Of a DNA stretch of 64,000 nucleotides, positions 17,695 through 29,597 are shown in pieces. The notes beneath the pieces were generated by a model. That model was not told where the DNA came from, searched no databases, and saw only the letters and a list, made by a program, of their open reading frames with translations. The stretch spans positions 62,001-126,000 of the forward strand of contig NZ_JNXT01000001.1 of NCBI RefSeq assembly GCF_000716675.1, read 5' to 3'. This DNA comes from Streptomyces alboflavus. GTDB taxonomy: Bacteria > Actinomycetota > Actinomycetes > Streptomycetales > Streptomycetaceae. The first letter of the stretch is position 1. Each line of letters starts with the position of its first letter. The position numbers and the translations under genes are program-made.

Positions 17695-18687
17695 ATGCCC
17701 CTCTACCTCCTCAGGAGGGCGCTGCAGGCGGTCGTGGTGCTCCTCGCGATCTCCGCGACCGCCTTCGCGCTCTTCTACGCCGCCCCCTCCGACCCGGCCG
17801 TCATCGCCTGCGGACCCAAGTGCGACGCCTCCCAGATCGCGGCCGTACGCGACTCCATGGGTCTGGACCAGCCGATCCTCGCGCAGTACGCCGACTACGT
17901 GCGCGGCCTGTTCGCGGGCCGCACCATCAACGACGTCGACGGCACCCCGATCGCCTGCGACGCGCCCTGCCTCGGCTACTCCTACGCGCTGCACGAACCG
18001 GTGCGCGCCGCCATCACCAGCCGCTTCCCCGTCACCCTGTCGCTCGCGGGCGGCGCGCTCGCGGTGATCGTGGTCTTCGGGATCGGCGCGGGCTTCCTGT
18101 CCGCGCTGCGCCGCGGCCGGCTCACCGACCGGCTCCTGTCCGGTTTCACGCTGGTCGGCGCCAGCGTGCAGATCTACTTCCTCGGCTACGCGCTCCAGTA
18201 CCTCCTGGTGTACCGGACGGGCTGGTTCGCGCTGCCCGGCTACACCTCGCCCGGCGACGACATCGGCGCCTGGGTCGCGGGACTGCTCCTGCCGTGCCTG
18301 GTCCTCGGCTTCGTCAACGCCGCCGTGTTCGCCCGGCTCTCCCGCGCCCAGATGCTGGAGGTCATGCACGAGGGGTACGTGCGCACGGCGCGCGGCAAGG
18401 GGCTCAGCCCGCTGCGCGCCCACCTGAAGTACACCTCGCGCGGGGCCGCCGCGCCGCTGGTGCAGCTCCTCGGCCTGGAGGTGGGCGCGCTGCTCGGCGG
18501 CGCCTTCATCACCGAGACCGTGTTCGGGCTCAGCGGCGTCGGCAAGCTCGCGGTGGACGCCGTCGTCCAGAACGACCTGCCGACCGTCGTCGGCACCGTG
18601 CTCCTCGCCGCGTTCTTCGTGGTGGTCTTCGTCGCCCTGGCCGACCTCGTGGTGGCCTGGCTCGATCCGAGAGTGAGGCTCGCGTGA
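17695..18687 (+). CDS. Peptide ABC transporter permease, DppB/OppB type
   Basis: A 330-residue permease with the typical start [24 protein letters not shown], the outside loop containing [15 protein letters not shown], and the coupling segment [41 protein letters not shown] is the DppB signature. The outside loop has three cysteines in two short motifs (CGPKC and CDAPC), more than usual, which may form disulfides. It is followed by the ATPase gene with a four-base overlap (GTGA). Confidence 0.9.
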   Translation: MPLYLLRRALQAVVVLLAISATAFALFYAAPSDPAVIACGPKCDASQIAAVRDSMGLDQPILAQYADYVRGLFAGRTINDVDGTPIACDAPCLGYSYALHEPVRAAITSRFPVTLSLAGGALAVIVVFGIGAGFLSALRRGRLTDRLLSGFTLVGASVQIYFLGYALQYLLVYRTGWFALPGYTSPGDDIGAWVAGLLLPCLVLGFVNAAVFARLSRAQMLEVMHEGYVRTARGKGLSPLRAHLKYTSRGAAAPLVQLLGLEVGALLGGAFITETVFGLSGVGKLAVDAVVQNDLPTVVGTVLLAAFFVVVFVALADLVVAWLDPRVRLA

Positions 18688-20354
18688 GCGGCTCCGGCAA
18701 GGAACGGCCCGTCCTGCGGGTACGCGACATCGGCGTCACCTTCACGGGGACGCGCGGCACCGTCATGGCCGTCGAGGGCGTCACCTTCGACCTGGCGCGC
18801 GGCGAAGTCGTCGGCCTGGTGGGGGAGTCGGGCTCCGGCAAGTCCACCGTCGGGCTCGCCGCGCTCGGGCTGCACGACCCGGCGCGGACCCAGGTCACCG
18901 GCAGCATCGAGATCGGCGGCACCGAGATCGTCGGGGCGGCCGAGGACACGCTGCGGCCGCTGCGCGGCAACCGGGTCGCGATGGTCTTCCAGGACGCCCT
19001 CGCCGCGCTGTCCCCCTTCCACGGGGTCGGCGCACAGCTCGCCGAGGCCTACCGGATCCACCACCGGTCCGCATCGCGCGCCGAGGCCCGCGACCGCGCC
19101 GCCGACATGCTGGAGCGGGTCGGCATCCCCGCCGCCCGCGCCCGGGACTTCCCGCACCAGTTCTCCGGCGGCATGCGACAGCGCGTGATGATCGCCATGG
19201 CGCTGATCAACAGCCCGGACGTGCTCGTCGCCGACGAGCCCACCACCGCGCTCGACGCCCGCGTCCAGCGCCAGGTGCTCGACCTGCTCGACGAGTTGCG
19301 GCACGAGCACGGCACCGCCGTCGTCCTGGTCACCCATGACGTGGGCGTCGTCGCGCACGCCACCGACCGCGTGCTCGTCATGCGCGGCGGCCACCTCCTG
19401 GAAGAAGGGCCGACCCGGCGGGTCCTCACCACGCCCGAACACCCCTACACCCGCGCCCTGATCGGCGCCGCCCCCACCCTCACCAGCGAACCCGGCACCC
19501 GCCTGCCGACGGTCGACGAACCCGAGCCGAAGCCGCGCACCGCGGCCCGCGCACCGGTCACCGCGACCGGCCGCCTCCTCGCCGAGATCACGGGCCTGCA
19601 CGTGGAGTTCGGCGGCGGCCGCACCCTGCTCGGCCGCCGCCGCGAGCCCGCCCGGGCCGTGCGCGGCGTCAGCCTGCACGTGCGCGAGGGCGAGACCCTC
19701 GGCCTGGTCGGCGAGTCCGGGTCGGGCAAGTCGACCACCGCCCGGGTGCTCGCCGGGCTCCAGCGGCCCACGGCGGGCGAGGTCCGCTTCGAGGGACGGG
19801 ACATCTCCGGCGCCGCCGGGGACACCGCGCTGCGCCGGGAGCTGAGCCGCGAGGTGCAGCTGGTCTTCCAGGACCCCTACGCCTCGCTGAACCCGCGTCG
19901 TACCGTCGAGCAGATCGTCACGACACCGCTGCGGGTGCACACCGAGGCCGACGCGGCCGAGCGCCGGGAGCGCGCGGCCGGACTCCTGGAGCAGGTCGGC
20001 CTGTCCGCCGCCGACCTGGACCGCTATCCGCACGAGTTCTCCGGCGGCCAGCGCCAGCGCGTCGGCATCGCCCGCGCGCTCGCCCTTCGCCCCCGGCTGA
20101 TCATCGCCGACGAACCGGTGTCCGCCCTCGACGTGTCCGTACAGGCCCAGGTCCTGAACCTGCTGATGGACCTGCGCGACGAACTCGGCCTCTCGCTGCT
20201 CTTCGTCTCCCACGACCTGGCCGTCGTACGGCACTTCTGCGACCGCGTCGCCGTCATGCGCCACGGCGAGATCGTCGAGACCGGGACCCGCGACGAGGTC
20301 TTCGAGCGGCCCGGCGCCGCGTACACCCGCGACCTGCTCGCCGCGATGGTCTGA
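18684..20354 (+). CDS. Dual-domain peptide ABC transporter ATPase (DppD-DppF fusion)
   Basis: A 556-residue protein with two complete nucleotide-binding domains. Domain 1 (about 9-275) has Walker [10 protein letters not shown], signature FSGGMRQR and Walker [13 protein letters not shown]. Domain 2 (about 300-556) has [17 protein letters not shown] and [12 protein letters not shown]. Both carry the HPYTRALI or AYTRDLL end seen in DppD/OppF proteins. One polypeptide therefore supplies both ATPase sites for the two permeases. The GTG start overlaps the preceding stop, so expression is coupled. Two hairpins follow the stop and end the operon. Confidence 0.93.
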   Translation: MSGSGKERPVLRVRDIGVTFTGTRGTVMAVEGVTFDLARGEVVGLVGESGSGKSTVGLAALGLHDPARTQVTGSIEIGGTEIVGAAEDTLRPLRGNRVAMVFQDALAALSPFHGVGAQLAEAYRIHHRSASRAEARDRAADMLERVGIPAARARDFPHQFSGGMRQRVMIAMALINSPDVLVADEPTTALDARVQRQVLDLLDELRHEHGTAVVLVTHDVGVVAHATDRVLVMRGGHLLEEGPTRRVLTTPEHPYTRALIGAAPTLTSEPGTRLPTVDEPEPKPRTAARAPVTATGRLLAEITGLHVEFGGGRTLLGRRREPARAVRGVSLHVREGETLGLVGESGSGKSTTARVLAGLQRPTAGEVRFEGRDISGAAGDTALRRELSREVQLVFQDPYASLNPRRTVEQIVTTPLRVHTEADAAERRERAAGLLEQVGLSAADLDRYPHEFSGGQRQRVGIARALALRPRLIIADEPVSALDVSVQAQVLNLLMDLRDELGLSLLFVSHDLAVVRHFCDRVAVMRHGEIVETGTRDEVFERPGAAYTRDLLAAMV

Positions 20355-20360
20355 GCCACC

Positions 20361-20451
20361 CCGGTCCACCGCCCCGACGGAGGGGGCGGGGCGGCGGACC
20401 GGGCTCCCCAAGGCGGTGCCCCGCCCACCTGACGCAGGTGGACGGGGCACC
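20361..20451. terminator. Double hairpin between convergent genes
   Basis: Hairpin 1: 16-bp arms at 20361-20376 and 20387-20402, one mismatch. Hairpin 2: 17-bp arms at 20415-20431 and 20435-20451, one mismatch, three-base loop. They separate the peptide-transport operon from the M4 protease gene on the other strand and can stop transcription from both sides. Confidence 0.8.
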
Positions 20452-20493
20452 GTCGTTCGTGTGTTCCGGATCAGCGGGTCCGAGTGTCGCGGA

Positions 20494-23367
<2,874 letters not shown>

Positions 23368-23470
23368 GTTCCCCTCCACGCGCAGAAAAGAGCGCACCAT
23401 GGACGTGCCGTGTACGTGCCGTACTCATGCAAGTCGTTGCCCGTATGTTGATCAAGGAATAACGACTGGT

Positions 23471-23494
23471 CACAAGTGGGGCCGCACACTTGTG
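23471..23494. promoter_or_regulatory. Candidate operator between M4 protease and LuxR-type regulator
   Basis: Perfect 8-bp inverted arms CACAAGTG (23471-23478) and CACTTGTG (23487-23494) with an eight-base centre, in the 158-base divergent gap. Its symmetry and place suggest a site for the neighbouring regulator. Confidence 0.5.
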
Positions 23495-23525
23495 TGCGTC
23501 GTGGGGCGGGGTGAGACTGCCCGAC

Positions 23526-24593
23526 ATGACCATGGGGAGCGGCAAGGGGAGCGCGCTGCGCGACCTGGGCCTGGGGGAGGCGGACGAGCGGGTGTACGGG
23601 GCGCTGCTGCGGCAGCGGGCCCCGGCGCCCCGCGACGCGGAGCAGCTGCGGCGGGAACTGGGGCTCACGCGAGGGCAGTTGGAGCTTTCGCTGTCCCGGC
23701 TGCGGGAGCACGGGTTCACGGTGCCGTACGCGGATCCGGACGAGGGTCGGGGCGCGGGTGAGGCCTTCGACCGGGCCGTGCTGCCGCGTCCGGTGCCGCC
23801 CGCGCCCGCCGTACGGGCCCTGATCCATCGAAGACAGGCGGAACTGCACGCCCAGGCGGCGGAGTTGGAGCGGCTGCGGCGCCAGGCCGACGAGATCGCC
23901 GAGCGTCTCGAACCCGCCGTGGCCCTCGCGCCCGGCGCGGTCGCGGCCGTGGAGGCGGTGAGCGGTCCCGGCGCCATCGTGCGGCACGTGGACCAGCTGC
24001 TGGCCCGCGCCGAGAAAGAGGTCCTGATCCTCGACCGGCCGCCCTACCTCAACCCGTGGGCGGTCGCGGGCGCCGACCCCGGCACCGGCATCGCGGCCCT
24101 GCTCGAACGCGGGGTCGGCGTGCGGGTGGTGCTCGCCCGTGAGGGGCTCGCGCTCCCCGGCCGGACCAGGCTGCTCGGGCCGCTGGTCGACCGGGGGCTC
24201 GCGGTGCGGGTCGCGGCCGACGTGCCCACCAAGCTGATCGCGGTGGACGGCAGGGACGCGCTGCTGCCGCCCGCGGCCGGCGCCGATCCGACCCGCACGG
24301 CCGTCGTCGTACGGGACACGCTGCTCCAGCACGTCTTCCGGCCGCTCTTCGAGGCGTTGTGGGAGCGGGCGTTACCGCTCGGCGGCGGCGGGCCGCGCCT
24401 CTCCGACGAGCACCGGGATCTGCTCGGCCTGCTGGCGGGCGGCTTCAAGGACGAGGCGATCGCGCGCCGCCTCGGCGTCCATGTGCACACCGCGCGCCGC
24501 CGCATCAGCCGACTGCTCGACGAACTGGGCGCCGACACCCGTTTCCAGGCCGGCGCCCAGGCCGCGTTGCGGGGCTGGCTCACGGGCCCCTAG
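23526..24593 (+). CDS. TrmB-like / LuxR-type transcriptional regulator with a TTA codon
   Basis: A 355-residue regulator. The N-terminal part (about 10-75) looks like a TrmB-type winged helix (LGLGEADERVYGALL, LRRELGLTRGQLELSLSRLREHG). A coiled-coil stretch follows (about 100-130, HRRQAELHAQAAELERLRRQ), then a ligand-like domain, and a C-terminal LuxR-type helix-turn-helix (LLAGGFKDEAIARRLGVHVHTARRRISRLL). Codon 283 is TTA (24372-24374), so translation should need the bldA tRNA and rise late in development. It is divergent from the M4 protease gene, its likely target, and convergent with the inhibitor gene. Confidence 0.85.
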   Translation: MTMGSGKGSALRDLGLGEADERVYGALLRQRAPAPRDAEQLRRELGLTRGQLELSLSRLREHGFTVPYADPDEGRGAGEAFDRAVLPRPVPPAPAVRALIHRRQAELHAQAAELERLRRQADEIAERLEPAVALAPGAVAAVEAVSGPGAIVRHVDQLLARAEKEVLILDRPPYLNPWAVAGADPGTGIAALLERGVGVRVVLAREGLALPGRTRLLGPLVDRGLAVRVAADVPTKLIAVDGRDALLPPAAGADPTRTAVVVRDTLLQHVFRPLFEALWERALPLGGGGPRLSDEHRDLLGLLAGGFKDEAIARRLGVHVHTARRRISRLLDELGADTRFQAGAQAALRGWLTGP

Positions 24594-24601
24594 GGCCCGT
24601 G
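24581..24601. terminator. Bidirectional terminator overlapping the regulator stop codon
   Basis: CACGGGCCC (24581-24589) and GGGCCCGTG (24593-24601) form a perfect 9-bp stem with loop CTA. The TAG stop of the regulator lies at the loop and right arm. The convergent inhibitor gene ends 15 bases further on. Confidence 0.65.
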
Positions 24602-24615
24602 CGGTCTTCGCGGTC

Positions 24616-25062
24616 TCAGAAGTTGAAGACCTTGCCCTGGCCCGCCGTCATCGCGCAGGGGTTGGCGAAGGTGTGCTCGTAGGAGACCCGGCGGCCCTCC
24701 CAGACGCCCTGCGCCGTCACCACGATCGGGTTCCACTCCTTGGTGCAGACGGCGTTCGTCGCGGCCTTGGTCACCTTGTCGAACTTGCCGCCGACCGCGT
24801 GCAGTTGGGCGCAGGCTCCGGGCGCGTCGGGGTGGCTGCCGACGCCGGTGGAGGAACAGCCGAGGGTCACGGCCCGCTGGATCGAGGCGTCGGCGGCGTT
24901 GGCGCCGTAGCCGACGGTGAGCACCAGCTCGGAGGGCGCGAAGCCACTCGCGGCGGCGGGCGCAGCGGTGGCCGCGGGCGCCGGAGCGGCGGTGGCCGCG
25001 GTGGCCAGGCCGCCGAGCGCGAGAGCGGCGCCCAGCGCGATCCCCCCAGAGATGTACCGCAT
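24616..25062 (-). CDS. Streptomyces subtilisin inhibitor (SSI) family protein, P1 Lys
   Basis: A 148-residue secreted inhibitor: signal peptide to about residue 26, then an Ala/Pro-rich start and the SSI fold. The four cysteines (69, 84, 106, 136) match the two disulfides of SSI. The reactive site maps to Lys108-Glu109 (CTKE, against CPMV in SSI), so a trypsin-like P1 specificity is expected in place of Met. Conserved stretches: [28 protein letters not shown], and the end VFNF. The start at 25062 has GGGAG nine bases upstream. It lies beside the M4 protease/regulator pair. In other streptomycetes such inhibitors are targets or partners of secreted metalloproteases. Confidence 0.92.
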   Translation of the reverse strand: MRYISGGIALGAALALGGLATAATAAPAPAATAAPAAASGFAPSELVLTVGYGANAADASIQRAVTLGCSSTGVGSHPDAPGACAQLHAVGGKFDKVTKAATNAVCTKEWNPIVVTAQGVWEGRRVSYEHTFANPCAMTAGQGKVFNF

Positions 25063-25187
25063 TTCGAACACTCCCTTGCTTGTTGTTGCGAATAACGAAC
25101 GGATCGGACCGGAGTCTTGCCGAAGGCGACAGCGAAAGCACATCGGCCGCTGACTTTCAGTCGTTGGTTGAGAACTGTGTGTAGTGG

Positions 25188-25209
25188 CGTGAAGTGATGA
25201 TCCTTCACG
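25188..25209. promoter_or_regulatory. Inverted repeat upstream of the SSI-family gene
   Basis: CGTGAAG (25188-25194) and CTTCACG (25203-25209) are perfect 7-bp arms around eight bases, about 125 bases upstream of the inhibitor start on the minus strand. A regulator-binding site is likely; the protein is unknown. Confidence 0.4.
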
Positions 25210-25379
25210 GTCGGTTGAGGTCTGGTGCACCACGCGTGACCGGCGGGAAGGGGGGAATCGGGGGAAGTTTCCCCGATAGCCGGAATGCGGGGCTGTGGGG
25301 CGCGGAAGTGGAGTGCGTCACCCCGCCCGGGTCCTTTCGGTGCGGCGGGAATGGCCGGATCAGGAGTGCGGACGAGATT

Positions 25380-25397
25380 TTGTGAATGCATTCACAA
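25380..25397. promoter_or_regulatory. Rex operator (redox repressor site) upstream of adhE
   Basis: TTGTGAATGCATTCACAA is a perfect 18-base palindrome and matches the Rex consensus TTGTGAA-N4-TTCACAA exactly. Rex is the NADH/NAD+-sensing repressor first described in S. coelicolor. The site is 180 bases before the adhE start. High NADH, as under oxygen limitation, would release Rex and switch on the fermentative enzyme. Confidence 0.9.
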
Positions 25398-25577
25398 GCC
25401 CGCAAGGGCCTTTGGCCCTTCGGCGTTCACGCAGGTGAGAGATCGTTTTCTGCGGAATTTCGTGCTGCGGGAAGGACTTTCTCCCTCTCGGGTCAGGGCT
25501 TTTTCTTGATCTCCGGGCGGTGTCGCGGAGGTCGAATGGAGAGGTCACCACAGGGGTCTGAAGAGGGAGTACCTGCC

Positions 25578-28268
25578 ATGGAGACGAAGGAGACGCAGGC
25601 CGAGGACGCGCGCGCCGAGGAGGTGCGTGCCGAGGAGGTGCGCGCCGAGGACGTGCGCGCCGAGGAGGCCGAGGAGATGGTCGACGGTCTTGTCCGCAGG
25701 GCGGTCGCCGCGCTCGCCCGCTTCGAGTCCTACGACCAGGAACAGGTCGACCACATCGTCACGAAGGCCTCCCTGGCGGCGCTGAACGCGCACGGGGAGC
25801 TGGCCCGGCTGGCGGTCGAGGAGACCGGGCGCGGCCTCTTCGAGGACAAGGCCGTGAAGAACCTCTTCGCGTGCGAGCACGTCGTGAACTCGATGCGCGG
25901 CCTGAGGACCGCGGGGGTGATCTCCCGCGACGAGCTGAACGGCATCACCGAGATCGCCGAACCGGTCGGCGTGGTCTGCGCGATGACCCCGGTCACCAAC
26001 CCCACCTCCACCACCGTCTTCAAGGCCCTCATCGCCCTGAAGACCCGCAACCCGATCGTCTTCGCCTTCCACCCGAGCGCCCAGAAGTGCTCCGCCGAGG
26101 CCGCCCGCATCGTGCGCGACGCCGCGGTCGCGGCCGGGGCGCCCGAGGACTGCGTGCAGTGGATCGAGGCCCCGTCGATGGCGGCCACCGGCCTCCTCAT
26201 GCGCCACGAGGGCGTCTCCACCATCCTCGCCACCGGCGGCAACGCGATGGTCCGCGCCGCCTACTCCTGCGGCAAGCCCGCACTCGGCGTCGGCGCGGGC
26301 AACGTACCCGCGTACATCACTCGCGGCGCCAAGCTGAACCGCGCCGTGCACGACGTCGTGCTCTCCAAGGCCTTCGACAACGGCATGATCTGCGCCTCCG
26401 AGCAGGCGGTCATTCTCGACCGGGAGGTGTACGACGCGGGGATCGCCGAATTCCAGCGGCTCGGCGCGTACGTGGTGTCGGCGGCCGAGAAGACCAAGCT
26501 GGAGGAGTTCGTCTTCGGCACCACGGCGTTCGCCGCGAACTGCGCGGGCGCGAGGCTGAACGCGGACGTCGTCGGGAAGTCCGCGCACTGGATCGCCGAA
26601 CAGGCCGGGTTCGAGGTGCCGGAGAGCACCCAGATCCTGCTCGCCGAGTGCGCGGAGGTCGGCGAGGGCGAGCCGCTGACCCGCGAGAAGCTGTCGCCCG
26701 TCCTGGCCGTGCTGAAGGCGGAGTCGACCGAGCGGGGGCTCGAACTCGCCGCGCGGATGGTCCAGTTCCACGGCCTCGGGCACAGCGCCGCCATCCACAC
26801 CGAGGACGAGGCGCTCGCGGAGGAGTTCGGCAGGCGCGTCAAGGCGGTCCGCGTCATCGTCAACGCGCCCTCGACCTTCGGCGGCATCGGCGACGTCTAC
26901 AACGCCTTCCTGCCCTCGCTCACCCTCGGCTGCGGCAGTTACGGACACAACTCGGTGTCGAACAACGTCTCCGCGGTCAACCTCGTCAACGTCAAGCGGA
27001 TCGGACGGCGGAACACCAACATGCAGTGGTTCAAGGTCCCGCCGAAGATCTACTTCGAGCGCAATGCGCTGCGCCACCTCGGCGAGATGGAGGGCGTCGA
27101 GCGCGTCTCGATCGTGACCGACCGGACGATGTCCGACCTCGGCTTCGTACGGAAGGTCACCGACATCCTGGGCGCCCGCCCGGAGCCGGTCACCGTGCAG
27201 GTCATCGACGACGTCGAGCCCAACCCGGAACTCGCCACCGTGCGCGCGGGCGCCGCCCGCATGCGGGACTTCAGGCCGGACACGATCATCGGCCTCGGCG
27301 GTGGTTCGCCGATGGACGCGGCCAAGGTCATGTGGCTGATGTACGAGCACCCCGAGGTCGAGTTCGCCGACACCAAGGAGAAGTTCTTCGACATCAGGAA
27401 GCGGGCTTTCCGCTTCCCTGGCCTGGGGGAGAAGGCGCGGATGGTCGCCATTCCAACGACCTCGGGCACCGGCTCGGAGGTGACCCCCTTCGCCGTCATC
27501 TCCGACCCCGAGGCCGCGCAGAAGTACCCGCTCGCCGACTACGCCCTCACCCCGAGCGTCGCCATCGTCGACCCGGTCCTGCCGCTCAGGCTGCCCCCGG
27601 CCGTCACCGCCGACTCCGGCTTCGACGCCCTGACCCACGCCACCGAGGCGTACGTCTCCGTGTACGCCAACGACTACACCGACGGGCTCTGCCTCCAGGC
27701 CATCAAGCTGATCTTCGAGAACCTGGAGCGGTGCGTGGTGAACGGGGCGGACGACCCCGAGGCCCGCGAGAAGATGCACAACGCCTCGACCGTCGCGGGC
27801 ATGGCCTTCGCCAATGCCTTCCTCGGCCTCGTGCACGCGATGGCGCACACGCTCGGCAACACGTTCCACGTTCCGCACGGCCGCACCAACGCGGTGCTGC
27901 TGCCGCATGTCATCCGGCACAACGGCACCGTGACCGGCAAGGCCACGCCCTGGCCCAAGGCCGAGGTGTACCGGGCGCCGGAGCGGTTCCAGGAGATCGC
28001 CCGGATGCTGGGCCTTGCGGCGGCCACGCCGGAGGAGGGGGTCGAGTCCTACGCCCGGGCCGTCGAGGAGCTGCGGGCTCGGTGCGGGATTCCTGCCTCC
28101 TTCCGGGAGGCGGGGGTGGACGAGGTCGCCTTCATCGATGCGCTGCCTCAGCAGGTGAGGAACGCTTACGCGGATCAGTGCGCGCCTGCCAATCCGCGGA
28201 TGCCGGTTCTCTCCGAGATGGAGCAGTTGATGCGGCGGGCGTTTTACGGGGTGGAGGGTGCGGTCTGA
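25578..28268 (+). CDS. adhE: Bifunctional acetaldehyde-CoA / alcohol dehydrogenase
   Basis: An 896-residue fusion enzyme. The aldehyde dehydrogenase half (about 30-450) has ITEIAEPVGVVCAMTPVTNPTST and the catalytic Cys in FDNGMICASEQ. The iron-dependent alcohol dehydrogenase half (about 460-890) has GLGGGSPMDAAKVMW, PTTSGTGSEVTPFAVI and metal-binding histidines in LVHAMAHTLGNTFHVPHGRTN. It converts acetyl-CoA to ethanol in two NADH-using steps. The start at 25578 has AGGGAG upstream; an ATG at 25536 with GGAGG is an equally strong alternative. The first 35 residues are an acidic repeat (AEEVRAEEVRAEDVRAEEAEE), not part of the fold. Control by Rex is indicated by the operator at 25380. Confidence 0.95.
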   Translation: METKETQAEDARAEEVRAEEVRAEDVRAEEAEEMVDGLVRRAVAALARFESYDQEQVDHIVTKASLAALNAHGELARLAVEETGRGLFEDKAVKNLFACEHVVNSMRGLRTAGVISRDELNGITEIAEPVGVVCAMTPVTNPTSTTVFKALIALKTRNPIVFAFHPSAQKCSAEAARIVRDAAVAAGAPEDCVQWIEAPSMAATGLLMRHEGVSTILATGGNAMVRAAYSCGKPALGVGAGNVPAYITRGAKLNRAVHDVVLSKAFDNGMICASEQAVILDREVYDAGIAEFQRLGAYVVSAAEKTKLEEFVFGTTAFAANCAGARLNADVVGKSAHWIAEQAGFEVPESTQILLAECAEVGEGEPLTREKLSPVLAVLKAESTERGLELAARMVQFHGLGHSAAIHTEDEALAEEFGRRVKAVRVIVNAPSTFGGIGDVYNAFLPSLTLGCGSYGHNSVSNNVSAVNLVNVKRIGRRNTNMQWFKVPPKIYFERNALRHLGEMEGVERVSIVTDRTMSDLGFVRKVTDILGARPEPVTVQVIDDVEPNPELATVRAGAARMRDFRPDTIIGLGGGSPMDAAKVMWLMYEHPEVEFADTKEKFFDIRKRAFRFPGLGEKARMVAIPTTSGTGSEVTPFAVISDPEAAQKYPLADYALTPSVAIVDPVLPLRLPPAVTADSGFDALTHATEAYVSVYANDYTDGLCLQAIKLIFENLERCVVNGADDPEAREKMHNASTVAGMAFANAFLGLVHAMAHTLGNTFHVPHGRTNAVLLPHVIRHNGTVTGKATPWPKAEVYRAPERFQEIARMLGLAAATPEEGVESYARAVEELRARCGIPASFREAGVDEVAFIDALPQQVRNAYADQCAPANPRMPVLSEMEQLMRRAFYGVEGAV

Positions 28269-28290
28269 GGTTCGTTGTCCCCTGCGGGGG

Positions 28291-28356
28291 TTGGGGGTTG
28301 AGCGCGCAGTTCCCCGCGCCCCTGACGGGCCGCGGGGAACTGCGCGACCAGCCCCC
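28291..28356. terminator. Streptomyces-type hairpin repeat between adhE and AAA ATPase gene
   Basis: Core arms GCGCAGTTCCCCGC (28304-28317) and GCGGGGAACTGCGC (28332-28345) pair perfectly. An outer partial stem (GGGG/CCCC) extends it to about 28291-28356. This sequence type recurs at the ends of many Streptomyces genes. It lies between convergent genes and can end both transcripts. Confidence 0.82.
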
Positions 28357-28376
28357 ACGACCCGCGGACGGAGCAG

Positions 28377-29522
28377 CTACCGCTTGGGCCAGTACCAGAG
28401 CGGCTCGTCCAGAAGGCTCTCGCGGCCCGCGACCTTCGTCTCGCCCGACTCCTTGACCAGTTCTACGGAGTTGACGTCCACGCGGTGGCGGCGGGCGCCC
28501 TTCGCCACCGCCTCCGCCAGCGGGTCGGCGTGGGTGACCAGGACGATCTGGGTGTCCTTGGCCGCGTGCAGGATCAGGTCCGCGAGGGGGCGCAGCAGGT
28601 CCGGGTGGAGGCTGGTCTCCGGCTCGTTCAGGACCAGGAGCGAGGGCGGCCGGGGCGTGAGCAGCGCGGCCGCCCACAGCAGATAGCGCAGCGTCCCGTC
28701 GGACAGCTCGGCCGCGCCGAGGGGGCGGTTCAGCCCCCGCTGGTGCAGCCGCACCTCGAACCGCCCGCCGTTGTCCTCGACCCGCACCCGCGTGCCCGGG
28801 AACGCGTCGTCCACAGCCGCGTCGAGCGCCCCCGTGTCGCCGATCTCGCGGATGGTCTGCAGGGCCGCCGCCAGGTCGGCGCCGTCGTGGCCGAGCACCG
28901 GCGTGCGGGTGCCGACGCGGGCGGCGCGGGCGGGCGCGTCGGCGTCGGTGCGGACGTGGTCGTAGAACCGCCAGGAGCGGATCAGCTCGCGCAGCCGGAG
29001 CAGGTCGGGCGCGAGCTGCGGGTCCGCCAGCTCGCTCAGCATGCTGTCGTACGGCCGCAGGCCCTGCGTGCGGTGCCAGCCGCCGTCCGCCGTCCGCGTG
29101 CGCACCGCCGGGCCCGCGCGGTCGCAGAGCAGTGCGGCGGGGCGGAGCACCGGGCCCGCCCAGGTGCACTCCCGTTTGATCTCCGGGTCCAGGTTGAACA
29201 GGGACGGGGTCGCGCCCTCTCCCGACGTGGGGACGGGGTGCCCGAAGTCGACCGCGTAGCCGAACTCGTCGCCCGCGAAGCCCAGGCGCATGCTCGTCGC
29301 CTCCGCCTTGGCCTGTCCTGCCCACAGGGCGGAGGGGAGGCCGCCCTCTCTGGCCAGGGCGGCGACGGCGCCCCCGCTCGCGGAGTCCGCCAGCAGGCGA
29401 AGGGCTCTGTACAGGCTGGACTTGCCCGTGCCGTTGGCGCCTGTGATGACGTTCAGGCGGTCCAGGGGGACGATCAGTTTGCGCAGGGAGCGGTAGTTTT
29501 CGACGGCGAGTGTGCGGATCAT
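28377..29522 (-). CDS. AAA family ATPase, RecF/OLD-like
   Basis: A 381-residue ATPase with Walker A GANGTGKSS (from residue 28) right after a beta start MIRTLAVENYRSLRKL. It has an ABC-like signature LSDGTLRYLLWAAAL and Walker B LLVLNEPETSLHPDLLRPL, followed by the switch His in VLVTHADPLAEAV. This is the AAA_21/SMC-type layout without a long coiled coil and without a Toprim nuclease domain. Such proteins act in DNA repair or in defence modules, but no partner nuclease is adjacent. The neighbour upstream on the same strand is an unrelated membrane protein. Role unknown. Confidence 0.82.
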   Translation of the reverse strand: MIRTLAVENYRSLRKLIVPLDRLNVITGANGTGKSSLYRALRLLADSASGGAVAALAREGGLPSALWAGQAKAEATSMRLGFAGDEFGYAVDFGHPVPTSGEGATPSLFNLDPEIKRECTWAGPVLRPAALLCDRAGPAVRTRTADGGWHRTQGLRPYDSMLSELADPQLAPDLLRLRELIRSWRFYDHVRTDADAPARAARVGTRTPVLGHDGADLAAALQTIREIGDTGALDAAVDDAFPGTRVRVEDNGGRFEVRLHQRGLNRPLGAAELSDGTLRYLLWAAALLTPRPPSLLVLNEPETSLHPDLLRPLADLILHAAKDTQIVLVTHADPLAEAVAKGARRHRVDVNSVELVKESGETKVAGRESLLDEPLWYWPKR

Positions 29523-29597
29523 GGTCTTCAGGGTTGCAGGTGGGTCTGACAGTCACACGGGGCTGCGCCCCTGGCCCCCCTTTTCGGCGCTTCGCGC

